A DNA stretch of 61,745 nucleotides from Pararhodospirillum photometricum DSM 122 (GTDB taxonomy: Bacteria > Pseudomonadota > Alphaproteobacteria > Rhodospirillales > Rhodospirillaceae), in assembly GCF_000284415.1 (NCBI RefSeq), contig NC_017059.1, positions 359,193 to 420,937 of the forward strand, read 5' to 3'. Each line of letters begins with the position of its first letter. Positions within the stretch are counted from its first letter, which is position 1. Positions 7,670-17,033 of the stretch are shown here, in pieces. The notes beneath the pieces were generated by a model, which saw only the letters and a list, made by a program, of their open reading frames with translations, had not been told where the DNA came from and made no database searches. Made by a program: the position numbers and the translations under genes.

Positions 7670-9459
7670 CTAGCGCACCGTCACCGAGGTCAACGGCTCG
7701 CCGTTCGGGCTCATGACGTGAGTCGAGCAGGCGAGGCAGGGGTCGAAGCTGTGCAAGGTCCGCAAGATCTCCAGCGGCTTCTCAGGATCGGCCAGCGGGG
7801 TATTCAGCAAGGAAGCTTCGAACGCACCGATCTTGCCCGCCGGATCGCGCGGTGAGCCGTTCCAGGTGGTCGGCACCACGCACTGATAGTTCTCGATCTT
7901 GCCGTCTTTGATGTGGACCCAATGCCCCAGGGCCCCGCGCGGCGCCTCGGTAAAGCCCACGCCGCGCACGTCCTTGGGCCACGTCTTGGGATCCCACGAC
8001 GCGGTGTTGGCCGTGTTGGTGTCGCCGGCCTTGAGGGTGGCGATCAGGTGGTTGAACGACTCCTTCAACTTGTGCGCGGCCCACTGGCATTCGAGCCCGC
8101 GCGCCGCCGTGCGGCCCAGGGTGGAGAACAGGGCCGTGATCGGCACATCGAGCAGGCGCAGCAAGGCGTCGGTCGGTTCCTTGAACTCGGGCTTGCCCTG
8201 GGCGTAGCCGAGGACATAGCGGGCCAGCGGCCCCACCTCCATGGCGTGGCCCTTCCAGCGCGGCGCCTTGAGGTAGCTGTACTTGGCGCCTTCATCGAGG
8301 GTCTCGATGCGGCTGCCGCTTTCACCGCCTTGGGGCCCAGCACGAAGTTGGGATCGGTCACGCCGTCCCAGGGGTGCAGGCCCTGGGTCTCGTCGGGATA
8401 GCGGTACCAGGAGTGGGCGACGTATTCCTGGATCTGGCTGGGGTCGGTGAGATCGACCTCGTGGATGCGGGTCAGGTCGCCGTTGATGATGGCGCCGCGC
8501 GGCATCATCAGGCTCTCGGCCGAGTAATCGTTGGCCCGCGACGGCAGGTCGCCATACGACAGCAAGCACTGGGAGCTAAGTCCGCCGCCGTGGAGCCAGT
8601 CCTTATAAAAGCCGGCCACCGCCACCAGATCGGGGATATAGACCTGCTCGATAAAGGTCACGCTCTGGTCGATGATCGACTTGACCAGTTCCAGGCGCTC
8701 CATGTTGATGGCGCCGACCGCCCCGGTGCCATCCAGGTTGATCGGGCAGGGCACGCCGCCGACCAGCCAGTTGGGATGGGGGTTCTTGCCGCCGAACACG
8801 GCGTGGATCTTGACGATCTCCTTTTGGAAATCGAGCGCTTCCAGGTAATGCGCCACCGCCATCAAGTTAGCCTCGGGCGGCAGGCGGTAGGCGGGATGGC
8901 CCCAGTAGCCGTTTTTGAACGGCCCCAACTGGCCGCTCTCGACAAACTTGGTCAGCCGCGCCTTGAGGTCGGCAAAGTACCCGGGCGAGGACTTGGGCCA
9001 GGGCGACAGGCTGCGGGCCAGGGCGCTGGTCGCCGCCGGATCCGCCGACAGGGCCGAGACCACATCCACCCAATCCAGGGCATGCAGGTGGTAGAAGTGC
9101 ACCAAGTGGTCATGCACCTGGAGGGCCAGTTGCATGATGTTGCGGATGGTGTTGGCGTTTTCCGGGATCTTGATGCCCAGCGCGTTTTCAACGGCGCGCA
9201 CGCTGGTCAGGGCATGGGTGCCGGTACACACGCCGCAAATGCGCTGGGTAAAGGCCCAGGCATCGCGCGGGTCGCGGCCCTTCAAGATCAGTTCGATCCC
9301 GCGCCACATGGTGCCGGTGGACACGGCGTTGCGGATCACGTTGTCGGCATCAACGTTGACTTCCACACGCAAGTGACCCTCGATCCGGGTCACGGGATCG
9401 ACGACAACGCGCCGTCCCTGGGCATCAAGCGCGAAGCCATTCGGCGTCATCACGGACAT
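7670..9459 (-). CDS. hupL: HupL, uptake NiFe-hydrogenase large subunit (frameshifted)
   Basis: HupL carries the NiFe active site that oxidises H2. The N-terminal 370 residues include [15 protein letters not shown] and [12 protein letters not shown], the first cysteine pair. The C-terminal part, in another frame, runs [22 protein letters not shown] to [13 protein letters not shown] (second pair), with the peptide cleaved by HupD after the His. The frames join near 8322-8334 (PKG-GESGSR) if one base is missing in CCCCAAGGCGG. The repaired protein would be about 596 aa, the normal length. With the shift as written no active enzyme could form, so this is either a sequencing error or a lesion that kills the whole hydrogenase. 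hupS lies 27 bases upstream. Confidence 0.9.
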
Positions 9460-9486
9460 TGTTCCCTTACTCCCCCCGGGATCGCT

Positions 9487-10569
9487 TTAGCTCTTGTTGT
9501 CGTTTTCTTCGCGCAGGCGCTTGACGCCGGTCAGCGCGGCATGGATCGCCAGACCCGCCGACACGGCACTGACCGTGGCCACGCCGACCTCATCCGCCGT
9601 CACCTCGACGCCAAACGGCATGACCGGGGTGATGCGGTCGTAGAACGAGCCCTTGTCCCAGAAGTTGTCCTCGGAACAGCCCAGGCAGCCGTGGCCCGAC
9701 TGGATGGGGAAACTGGTGCCCTCGTTCCAGCGGGTAGTGGAACAGGCGTTGTAGGTCGTGGGACCCTTGCACCCCATTTTATAAAGGCAATAGCCCTGGC
9801 GGGCGCCGGCATCGTCCCAGGCCTCGACAAACTGGCCGGCGTCGTAGTGGGGCCGGCGATAGCATTTGTCGTGGATGCGGTTGGAATAGAACATCTTGGG
9901 CCGGCCCAGCAGGTCGAGCTGGGGCAGGCGCTCGAAGGTGGTGATGAAGGCCAGCAAGGCGGTCATCACCTCGGCGATCGGCGGGCAGCCCGGCACCTTG
10001 ATGATCGGCTTGCCGGAAATCACCTTGTCGATGGACACCGCCTGGGTCGGGTTGGGCTTGGCCGCCTGGACGCAGCCCCACGACGCGCACGAGCCCCAGG
10101 CAACCACCGCCATGGCGCCCTCGGCCATCTCCTTCAGGGTTTCGACAAACGGCCGCCCCCCGGGGAAGCAATACAGGCCGTCGTTGGCCAGGGGGGGATT
10201 GCCTTCCACCGCCAGAATGTAGCGCCCGGCGTATTTCTCGCGGGTTTCCGTCAAAATCGCCTCGGCCTGATGCCCGGCCGCCGCCATGATGGTGTCGTCG
10301 TAGTCGAGCGAGATCATGGAGAGCACCACATCCTTGGCCAGCGGGTGGCTGGAGCGGATGAAGCTCTCGGTGCAGCACGTACACTCCAGGCCGTGCAGCC
10401 AGATGACTGGCACGCGCGGCTTGGTTTCCAAGGCGTTGGCGATCGAGCTTGCCCCGGCGGCGTCCAGGCCCAGGCTTGCGGCCGTCAGGGCACAGAACTG
10501 CATAAAACTGCGCCGGGAAATCCCCTGGCGCCGGATGACCTCGTAAAAGGTCTCGATCGGTTCCGTCAC
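9487..10569 (-). CDS. hupS: HupS, uptake NiFe-hydrogenase small subunit
   Basis: HupS contains the three iron-sulfur clusters that lead electrons from the NiFe site to HupC. The 360-aa precursor has a twin-arginine signal (RRSFMQF, residues 19-25, then a hydrophobic stretch), which exports the folded HupSL dimer. Cluster motifs: [14 protein letters not shown] (proximal), [15 protein letters not shown], and the C-terminal set with [17 protein letters not shown] and [16 protein letters not shown]-terminal segment ([19 protein letters not shown]) is the membrane anchor helix. The two extra Cys near the proximal cluster (C-T-C-C) resemble oxygen-tolerant membrane-bound enzymes. It is the first gene of the cluster. 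Confidence 0.95.
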   Translation of the reverse strand: MTEPIETFYEVIRRQGISRRSFMQFCALTAASLGLDAAGASSIANALETKPRVPVIWLHGLECTCCTESFIRSSHPLAKDVVLSMISLDYDDTIMAAAGHQAEAILTETREKYAGRYILAVEGNPPLANDGLYCFPGGRPFVETLKEMAEGAMAVVAWGSCASWGCVQAAKPNPTQAVSIDKVISGKPIIKVPGCPPIAEVMTALLAFITTFERLPQLDLLGRPKMFYSNRIHDKCYRRPHYDAGQFVEAWDDAGARQGYCLYKMGCKGPTTYNACSTTRWNEGTSFPIQSGHGCLGCSEDNFWDKGSFYDRITPVMPFGVEVTADEVGVATVSAVSAGLAIHAALTGVKRLREENDNKS

Positions 10570-10989
10570 GATTCCCCCCTCTCGCGCCCCGAGGCGCGGC
10601 TCAAAGCCCCTTGCGCTGCAAGGAGCGGTCTCCTGGTGTCCTTGGGTGGGGCTTGGGGCCCTCTTGCTCCCTGGGCTGCTTTTCGGGTGATGGGCACCGC
10701 AAAGGAAACAGCCGTGGGGTGACCCCTAGCAACCCTCGGGCCACCAGGAGTGAGAATAAAGCAAGAGGTCAAGCCTCTGACATATCAGCCAAAAGGCTGA
10801 AGAGCCGGGCCGTCCGAAGGGGGAGGGGGCGTTAAGAGGCTTTCCAGGTATGGAAAGCAGGTTTCCGGGGAAACCATGAGGCGCCTCACGAAGGGGCGCC
10901 TGGAAAAGGATGGGAAAGAAAGGCAGGCTGGGGAGGCGCGGCCTCCCCAGACCCCTCAGAACAGGGGAGATCTGGAGGCGCCAGCCCTT
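10570..10989. other. Intergenic region upstream of hupS
   Basis: The 420 bases between hupS and rquA hold no convincing gene. They contain a type A palindrome (10925-10957) and a small perfect hairpin CAGCC-AAAA-GGCTG at about 10787-10800. The hup promoter must lie here. I looked for a sigma-54 -24/-12 pair, a TGT-N10-ACA site and an FNR box and saw none with a good match. Confidence 0.5.
10925..10957 (+). repeat. Type A intergenic palindrome (copy 2)
   Basis: AGGCTGGGGAGGC, a short centre, then GCCTCCCCAGACCCCTC. It lies 32 bases past the rquA stop but points opposite to most copies relative to the gene it follows. Confidence 0.85.
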
Positions 10990-11742
10990 TTAGCGGCGGA
11001 CAGCCACGACCTTCTGGTAGAGACCGCCAAAGAAGGTTTCCTTGGTCCAGGTGAAGGCATCGCGCTCTTCGGCGAAGTCGCTGATCTCCACATCCCACAG
11101 GCCCATGGCATAGGGCTCCAGGGTCTTGAACACGCCGATCATGATGGGCTTGAGCGGGTGCCAAGCGGCCGGTTTGTGATAATCGACGAACACCGCCTTG
11201 CCACCCGGTCGCACGGCCGCCAACAAGGAGTCCACCACGCGCTTCTTCCAGTCGTCGGGCACTTCGTGCAGCAGGAAGAAGCAGCACACGCCATCGAAAT
11301 CACGGCCCACCGGATCAGCGGCATTGGCGCACACCAGCCGCGCCTGGGACAGACCGGCCAGCTTGGGGCGGGTGTGGGCAATCTGGACCGGGGCGATATC
11401 GCGCACTTCCAGATAGCCTTTGGGGCCAACAACATTAGCAAGATTGCGCGAGAACGGGCCATAAACACAGGCCGGCAGCAACACTTCCTGACCGGCCGAG
11501 AATTCCTTATAGGCCTGATCCATCAAGCGGTCGGCGTTGCCCCACAAGATCACCGAAACCACCAAATGACGGTCGAGCAAGCGCATGTGACGGGGGTTCA
11601 GGTAGGCCCAGGTATAGACCCGGCGGAGATACTCCGGCAAAAGGGCCTCGTCCTCGGAGGCCTCGACGCCTTTGGACATGGGGGAAACAAAGGCGTCTAC
11701 TTCCTCGCCCAACGGGCTGAGGGCTCTTTCGGGCCTGTTCAT
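10990..11742 (-). CDS. rquA: RquA, rhodoquinone biosynthesis methyltransferase-like enzyme
   Basis: RquA converts ubiquinone to rhodoquinone, the amino-substituted low-potential quinone used for anaerobic fumarate reduction; it was first identified in Rhodospirillum rubrum. The 250-aa protein resembles class I SAM methyltransferases but has the RquA-type pattern as I remember it: YLRRVYTWAYLNP, LLDRHLVVSVILWGNADRLMD, VLLPACVYGPFSRNLA, FDGVCCFFLLHEVPDDWK, VRPGGKAVFVDYHKPA and KETFFGGLYQKV. The start at 11742 has a GGAGAG site eight bases upstream; a longer in-frame extension to 11856 has no such site. It is a single gene between hupS and a RatA-like gene. The alternative is a generic ubiquinone methyltransferase, but the ILWGN and HEVPDD stretches argue for RquA. 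Confidence 0.82.
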   Translation of the reverse strand: MNRPERALSPLGEEVDAFVSPMSKGVEASEDEALLPEYLRRVYTWAYLNPRHMRLLDRHLVVSVILWGNADRLMDQAYKEFSAGQEVLLPACVYGPFSRNLANVVGPKGYLEVRDIAPVQIAHTRPKLAGLSQARLVCANAADPVGRDFDGVCCFFLLHEVPDDWKKRVVDSLLAAVRPGGKAVFVDYHKPAAWHPLKPIMIGVFKTLEPYAMGLWDVEISDFAEERDAFTWTKETFFGGLYQKVVAVRR

Positions 11743-11889
11743 GCGCTGCGCTCTCCAGGGGTTTGTGGCGGACGGAACGGCTGGGGCCGGGCGACGGCAC
11801 CGCCCGGGAGCCATCGCGACAATGCCTTCAAGGGTGCTCCCGCCCATACGGGACACCGGAGCGTAAAGGAGCGCAAGGACGGCCGTGTG

Positions 11890-12357
11890 TCAAGGGCGGG
11901 TGAGCCCCGGGCGGGCAAGGCGGCCATGCCGTGGGTACACAGCCCGCGCCCGACGCTCGAAGGCCTCGACCAAAGTGCGAGCGGCCTCGCGCGAAAGACG
12001 CCCGACCAAGAGATCAAGGGCCGGGGAGGTCATTTCCAACGTCATGTCAAGCCGGGTCAGGCAGCCCTGGGGCCGGGGCGTGAATTGCCACGTCAGCACC
12101 AAGGTGCGCACCCCGCCCCCCGTGGCCGTGACATGAATCCGCTCGGGCCGGCGCAGGTGCGTCTCGGAGGCAAACGTCAGGTGCACCGGCCCCAGCCCCA
12201 TACTCTGGGTCGTGTGGTAGAGCGTGGGCGTGGTGTGCGTGACCCGGGCCGCCGTCCACCAGGGCACGAACTCGGGATAGCGCTCCACATCAGCCACGAG
12301 GTCGAACATCTGGTCGGCGCTAAACGGCACGGGGCGCTCGGCATGATAACGGGCCAT
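11890..12357 (-). CDS. RatA / COQ10 family START-domain protein
   Basis: This family binds polyketide-like ligands; members include mitochondrial Coq10, which binds ubiquinone, and E. coli RatA, which was reported to block ribosome association. The 155-aa sequence covers the domain: ADQMFDLVADVERYPEFVPWW, then alternating strands, then a C-terminal helix with ALDLLVGRLSREAARTLVEAFERRA. In an organism with rhodoquinone synthesis next door, a quinone chaperone role is attractive but is only an inference from the neighbourhood. The start at 12357 gives the standard N-terminus for the family (YHAERPVPFSADQMFDLV). Confidence 0.8.
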   Translation of the reverse strand: MARYHAERPVPFSADQMFDLVADVERYPEFVPWWTAARVTHTTPTLYHTTQSMGLGPVHLTFASETHLRRPERIHVTATGGGVRTLVLTWQFTPRPQGCLTRLDMTLEMTSPALDLLVGRLSREAARTLVEAFERRARAVYPRHGRLARPGLTRP

Positions 12358-12374
12358 TCCGGCTGATCCCCGGC

Positions 12375-13016
12375 TTATCCGTTGAGCCCCAGGCGCTGGG
12401 CGGCGATGACCGCCCCGGTGCGGTTGGAGACCCCAAGCGCCTTCAAAATGGCGGTCACATGCAACTTGACCGTTCCTTCCGACAAGGTCAGGACCCGAGC
12501 GATCTCCTTGTTGGATTTGCCCTGGCCGATGAGGGCAAGGACCTCGCGCTGGCGCGGGGTCAGCGGCGAGACGACCGGATCGGGCTCGGGGTCGGGCTGG
12601 CCGCGCGCGGGCAGGGTTTCCAGCAGGGCCGGCGGCAGGTACATGCCCCCCGAGAGCACCAGATTCAAGGCCCCCAGGATCACCTTGCTGCTCGCGGCCT
12701 TGCTGATGAAGCCGACCGCTCCCAGGTGAACGGCCTGCAACACCAAATCGCGCTCCTCGTTGGCCGAGAGCACCACCAAGGGGGTGTCGGGGGCCACGGC
12801 TCGCAAGGCCGACAGCCCGTCGGTCCAGGGCAGACCGGGCATGACGAGATCAAGGAGCATGAGGTCGAACGGGACCTCCCCGGCTTCCTCGGCACGGGTC
12901 AGGGCCTCGTCGAACGAGCGCGCCTCAACCACGTCCAAAGAGGGGTCGAGCTCGCCTAAAATCAGGCGCAAGCCGTCCCGGAACAACTCGTGGTCATCGG
13001 CGATCAACAGTTTCAC
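12375..13016 (-). CDS. NarL/LuxR-type response regulator
   Basis: Receiver domain followed by an HTH_LuxR DNA-binding domain, 213 aa. The receiver shows IADDHELFRDGL (acidic pair), LLLDLVMPGL (phosphorylated Asp), VVLSANEE and GFISKAAS (conserved Lys). The output domain is LTPRQREVLALIGQGKSNKEIARVLTLSEGTVKLHVTAI with a typical recognition helix. The GTG start at 13016 was chosen because it gives the correct N-terminus (VKLLIADDHELF) and follows a GGAGAGGAT site; upstream in-frame sequence is unconserved. No histidine kinase is adjacent; the EAL/GGDEF gene lies 172 bases upstream of the start. Target unknown. Confidence 0.9.
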   Translation of the reverse strand: MKLLIADDHELFRDGLRLILGELDPSLDVVEARSFDEALTRAEEAGEVPFDLMLLDLVMPGLPWTDGLSALRAVAPDTPLVVLSANEERDLVLQAVHLGAVGFISKAASSKVILGALNLVLSGGMYLPPALLETLPARGQPDPEPDPVVSPLTPRQREVLALIGQGKSNKEIARVLTLSEGTVKLHVTAILKALGVSNRTGAVIAAQRLGLNG

Positions 13017-13188
13017 GCATCCTCTCCGTCGCTCAGGCAACGGGCAAAGTATGCCAGATGTGTTGAAGGCCACAAATAAGAGAAACGTGCTTTCCCAGGG
13101 CAATCGGGTGAACGGGGCCTCGGCCGGCGAAGGAGAGGAGAGAAGAGACACGCTGGGAGACGCCGCCCCCCCCATTCCTTGGGGGAGA

Positions 13189-15138
13189 TCAAGGGCGCAG
13201 GGTTACCGTTGCCACGGCCAAGCGGTCGGGAGAGAGCTTCGCCTCTTTCTTTAAGGCGGCGATCAATCCGCTAATTGCATCAATATCGCGTGTCGCATGC
13301 CCGGGGGGCAAATGAACCACCGCCGCGCTGGCCCCCAGAAGGGGCATCTGGCGCTCGATGCCGTGGCGGTCGCGGGCGATGATATGGCCCTGAAGTCGGG
13401 TCGCCTCGTCATAGAAGCTGGCCACGTCGCTTTCAAACTTGGCGGTCAGCGCCCGCACATGCGCCTCGGCCGCGCTTTCTTCCAGGCCCCGAAAGGCCGC
13501 GAAAAAGTCGTCGCCGCCGATATGGCCCATAAACATGCCTTCGGTATCGAGCCGCGTGCGCATCAAATCGGCAAACAGCAAGATCGCCCGGTCGCCCTGG
13601 CGAAAGCCGTATTTGTCGTTGAACGGTTTGAAGTTGTCGAAATCAATGTACGCCAGGGACAAGGACGTGTCGGTCTCGGCCAGCGCCTCGCCCAAAAAGG
13701 TGTTGATGGCGGCATTGCCGGCCAACCGGGTGAGGGGGTTTTGGTCGCGGGCCGCCGCTAAGTTCTTTTCATTGATAATGCGCAGCAAGGACGAGGCGGT
13801 CAAAAAGCCCCGGTAGCGCCCGTCCTCGGTAATGATCAGGCCCTCGGTCCGGCTGTTGGCCGAAAACGCCTCCAGAATCTTCTCGGCCCGGGTGGTAATG
13901 TCCACCGTGGGACAGCGGGTGATAAAGTCCTGCAAGCCCAGCCCCAGGGACTTGTTGTTGATCAACTCCTTGCCATACAAGGAATAGGTATAGTCCTTGA
14001 GATCGACCTCACGCACGATCCCCAAGGGATCGCCGGTTGCATCCACCACCGGGAAGAACGTCCGGCTTTTTTCCTGACGAAAACGCTCGAACACCACGGC
14101 CATCGGCGAGGGGCAAACCAAGGGGGCCAGGGTGGAAATCTGGGCGGCCACCAGATGCTGGTCGCCCCCCAGGCGACGCTGCTCGGCGGCGTTGATCTCC
14201 AGCACCAAGGGATAATAGCCCTGTAGGCGCGTGGAATCGGTCTCGGGGCACGCCAGCAAACAGCCCTGGGCCTGATCGCACCCCGCATCCCGCGCCCCGT
14301 GGAAATCCTCCAGGGTTTCCACTCCCTTGGCCACGATCTGGATGCCCATCAGCCGACAGACGTTGGCCATGTTCGACAAAAACAGCTTGCGCGCCTGATC
14401 GTGGGCGGTGCCCTGGACAAAAAAACGGTCGATCTTGACCAAATCGGGCTTCACCGAGCGCAGCAGGGGCAGGCTGGCGAACCCCACCCCGAAGTCGTCG
14501 AGCGCCACCTTGCCCACGCGCGGGCGCAAGCGGTGAATCAGGGCGCCCACCCGGTCCAAGGTGGCCTCGACCGCGCCGTAATCGGGCATGGGCAGACGTT
14601 CGCTGATTTCCAGCGCCAAGCTCACGGCGGGCAGGCCATGGCGCTGACGCAAGGTATCGAGTGCGCTGGCCAGGGCGTCGGCTTGCGGCAATAAGCGGGG
14701 ATCGAGATTAAGATAGAGCCGGGCATCGCCGCGCTGATCCGGGGTCAGGGTGCCAAAGCGGGCCATTGCCACGTCCCAGGCGTGCAGTTCCAACTCGCGC
14801 GGCAGGGCGGGCGACCCCTCCAAAACGGCGATCCGCCACGCCTCGTCAAACAATTCGCGGGCATCGGCAAAGCCCTCGGCGCCGCGGATCAGGGCCTCGA
14901 AGCCCACCGCCCGGCCACTCGACAGACTGACCACAGGTTGCAAGGCGATGTCGAGACTGTCGAGCAAAGCCGACCAGTCGCGCCGCCCTGGGGGTGGGGT
15001 CGGCGTTTCCAAACAGGCGGGCGGTGTTGGACCCGGCCGGGGCGGCGACAGCAAGGGGCCAAACCACCCCGTGCGTCCGCTCCCTGTCTTGACCGGATCC
15101 CCCCGGCGCCCCAGGGGGTCTTGTTTTGTCTCGTTCAT
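13189..15138 (-). CDS. EAL-CBS-GGDEF signalling protein
   Basis: A 649-aa cytoplasmic protein with an EAL c-di-GMP phosphodiesterase domain (residues about 55-310), a tandem CBS pair (about 330-460) and a C-terminal GGDEF domain (about 465-640). EAL residues look active: FEALIRG (81-83), YLNLDP, LALEISER, ALDDFGVG (214-217), VKIDRFF; the usual AEGVET is AKGVET. In the GGDEF part the signature is GGDDF (541-545), with YIDFDNFKPFND upstream. Asp for Glu at that place could still allow catalysis, but activity is uncertain. CBS domains commonly sense adenine nucleotides. No transmembrane segment is seen. The first 55 residues are proline-rich and may be shorter in the true protein. Confidence 0.9.
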   Translation of the reverse strand: MNETKQDPLGRRGDPVKTGSGRTGWFGPLLSPPRPGPTPPACLETPTPPPGRRDWSALLDSLDIALQPVVSLSSGRAVGFEALIRGAEGFADARELFDEAWRIAVLEGSPALPRELELHAWDVAMARFGTLTPDQRGDARLYLNLDPRLLPQADALASALDTLRQRHGLPAVSLALEISERLPMPDYGAVEATLDRVGALIHRLRPRVGKVALDDFGVGFASLPLLRSVKPDLVKIDRFFVQGTAHDQARKLFLSNMANVCRLMGIQIVAKGVETLEDFHGARDAGCDQAQGCLLACPETDSTRLQGYYPLVLEINAAEQRRLGGDQHLVAAQISTLAPLVCPSPMAVVFERFRQEKSRTFFPVVDATGDPLGIVREVDLKDYTYSLYGKELINNKSLGLGLQDFITRCPTVDITTRAEKILEAFSANSRTEGLIITEDGRYRGFLTASSLLRIINEKNLAAARDQNPLTRLAGNAAINTFLGEALAETDTSLSLAYIDFDNFKPFNDKYGFRQGDRAILLFADLMRTRLDTEGMFMGHIGGDDFFAAFRGLEESAAEAHVRALTAKFESDVASFYDEATRLQGHIIARDRHGIERQMPLLGASAAVVHLPPGHATRDIDAISGLIAALKKEAKLSPDRLAVATVTLRP

Positions 15139-15256
15139 GTCCGACCGCTTCCTGGACCCCGGGTGTCCCTGCTGTCGTTACACACGACCTTCAAGACAAG
15201 GTCAAGAGATACCCCAATCCGTTACAAAACATTCATCCCGGCCATCCGGCCTATCC

Positions 15257-15279
15257 AAAAAGCGATAACGTCGCTTTTT
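15257..15279 (-). terminator. Hairpin with A/T flanks after the leuS-lptE-holA run
   Basis: A perfect 9-bp stem AAAAAGCGA / TCGCTTTTT with a 5-base loop. Its A and T runs make it symmetric, so it could terminate in both directions. It lies about 140 bases after the holA stop, beyond a type A palindrome, and before the EAL/GGDEF gene. Confidence 0.6.
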
Positions 15280-15376
15280 ATTAGAATTATTCCCCACCTC
15301 CCCCCTCTTAAAACAGAAAAACATACCCCCTTTCCTCTCCATCCCCCCCACGTTCTTTTTATCCCCCTAAAGGAAC

Positions 15377-15410
15377 GAGGGGTCTGAGGAGGCCCCGCCT
15401 CCCCAGCCTT
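15377..15410 (-). repeat. Type A intergenic palindrome (copy 3)
   Basis: GAGGGGTCTGAGGAGGC, short centre, GCCTCCCCAGCCTT. One stem position deviates (TGAGGAGG for TGGGGAGG). It begins about 10 bases after the holA stop, with the common orientation relative to the gene. Confidence 0.8.
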
Positions 15411-15419
15411 CCTTTCTTC

Positions 15420-16454
15420 TCACCCCGAGCGCGCCGACGTTTGCGCCCCCCGCGTCAACCGCAAAACCAAACGCTCCATCACCGGCGTCTCCAAGACCCC
15501 GGCCGACTTCAACGCCCCCTCGGTCTCCAACAACAAGTCCAAGGCCTGCGCCAGCCGAACCGCCGGCCAGCGGCTGGCCTGGGTGCGAAAGCGGGCCGCC
15601 TGACTGAAAATCACCGGCGGCTTCAAGGTCGGCATCACCTGATCCAAGGAACGGCCCTCGGCCACCTGCCCGGCCACAAAATGCAGCCGGGTGAAATGCC
15701 GCATCACACTGCGCACAATGGCCACGGCGTTGGTCCCCTCGCGGCGCAGGCGCTCCAAGGTGCGCAGGGCCCGCGCCGCATCCCCTTCGGCAATGGCATG
15801 GGCCAAGTCGTCCAACTCCAGGCGGGCGGTATCGCCCACGCAGGCCTGGGCGTCTTCCAGACTCACCCGCCCGGCGGCCCCACAATAGGTGATCAGCTTG
15901 TCAATCTCGGAGCGGGTCAGGGCCCGGTCGCCGCCCAGATGGTCGGAGAGAAACTCGACAACATCGGGCCCCGCCGCCAGCTTGGCCCCGGCCAGCATGT
16001 CGCGCACCAGGGTTTCCAGGCCGCGGCCCTCGTCGGCATAACAGGGGAGGGCGGCGGCCATCGGGCTGCCCTCGACCAGCAGCCGCAACGACGAGCGCGG
16101 CCCCAGCGCCCCGCCTTGCACCAAGATCAGCGCCTCGCCCACCGGATGCTCGAAAAACGGCTTGAGCCGCGCCGTGTGGCTGTCGCCCACATCGCGCAGC
16201 CGCACCACCCGCCGCCCCCCGACCATGGACAAGGCCGCCGCCTCGTCGGCCAGCCGGGCGGGATCGCGCACCAGATCGTCGCCGCCCAGCTCGCACACCC
16301 GAAAAGGATCGCCAGGATCGTCCACCACGGTGCGCAGCAACTGGTCGAGCCGCTCGCGCACCAGCCCTTCATCCGGGCCATAGACCAAAACAACCCGGAT
16401 CTGGGGATCGGGATTTTTCAAAAAGGCCTGAACGGCGGCCCCGGTCAGTTTCAT
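15420..16454 (-). CDS. holA: DNA polymerase III delta subunit
   Basis: HolA is the clamp-loader subunit that opens the beta clamp. The 344-aa protein has the family start MKLTGAAVQAFLKNPDPQIRVVLVYGPDEGLVRERLDQLLRTVV, the degenerate nucleotide-binding region, and a C-terminal helical domain (VMRHFTRLHFVAGQVAEGRSLDQVMPTL, then PPVIFSQAARFRTQASRW, as in alphaproteobacterial HolA). It follows lptE by 15 bases and belongs to the leuS-lptE-holA arrangement that is common in alphaproteobacteria. Confidence 0.93.
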   Translation of the reverse strand: MKLTGAAVQAFLKNPDPQIRVVLVYGPDEGLVRERLDQLLRTVVDDPGDPFRVCELGGDDLVRDPARLADEAAALSMVGGRRVVRLRDVGDSHTARLKPFFEHPVGEALILVQGGALGPRSSLRLLVEGSPMAAALPCYADEGRGLETLVRDMLAGAKLAAGPDVVEFLSDHLGGDRALTRSEIDKLITYCGAAGRVSLEDAQACVGDTARLELDDLAHAIAEGDAARALRTLERLRREGTNAVAIVRSVMRHFTRLHFVAGQVAEGRSLDQVMPTLKPPVIFSQAARFRTQASRWPAVRLAQALDLLLETEGALKSAGVLETPVMERLVLRLTRGAQTSARSG

Positions 16455-16469
16455 GGGAGCCTCCCGGGA

Positions 16470-17018
16470 TCAGCGCGAGGCGAAGTATCCCGCCAAGCGC
16501 CGCTGGATCTGATCGGCCAAGCCGTCCGCCACCCGCCGCTCCATGTCGCGCTCCACCATGCGGTCGGCATAGGCGGAGTCCAAGCGGTCCTGGTTGGCCC
16601 AGGCGGTTTCCGAGCCGCTGATGAGGGGTTTGGGCGGCGCGGCCCCCTCCTGATTCAGGGCCTGCAAACTGAACGTCGCCGTCCCCGACAAGGTTTCATG
16701 GGTGATGCGGTTGGCCAGGGTGGTTGCCGCCCCGGCAATGCTGCGTGACACCGTCAAGGTCAGGGCAAAGGCCGGGCGCGAGGGTTCCCCCAGGCGATTG
16801 ACCAGGGCATTGCGCACGGCCTGGGCCAAACGGGCATCCCCCTCGGCCCCATAAGTCGCGCGGTGCACATAGACCAAGCCGAGCAGGGCCGGGGTCGAGG
16901 CGGTGCCCCCGGCCCCCGGCCGCTCGGCCAGCATGGAGCGAAAGCCGCAGCTCGCCACCCCCAAAGGCGCCAAAGCCCCCAAAACGAGAACACGGCGACG
17001 GGTTATGGATCGACCCAC
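16470..17018 (-). CDS. lptE: LPS assembly lipoprotein LptE
   Basis: LptE plugs the LptD barrel that inserts lipopolysaccharide in the outer membrane. The 182-aa precursor has an arginine-rich start (RSITRRRVLVLG), a hydrophobic core and the lipobox VASC-GFRS (Cys24); CGFRS/CGFxP is typical of LptE. The mature part has the mixed alpha/beta LptE pattern ending DRMVERDMERRVADGLADQIQRRLAGYF. Its position between leuS and holA supports the call, since that order is conserved. Confidence 0.88.
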   Translation of the reverse strand: MGRSITRRRVLVLGALAPLGVASCGFRSMLAERPGAGGTASTPALLGLVYVHRATYGAEGDARLAQAVRNALVNRLGEPSRPAFALTLTVSRSIAGAATTLANRITHETLSGTATFSLQALNQEGAAPPKPLISGSETAWANQDRLDSAYADRMVERDMERRVADGLADQIQRRLAGYFASR

Positions 17019-17033
17019 GGCTTTCTCCCCAGA

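Noticed and set aside
10570..10989. Sigma-54 or FNR control sites upstream of hupS
   Set aside because: No -24/-12 pair, TGT-N10-ACA or TTGAT-N4-ATCAA match was found on either strand.
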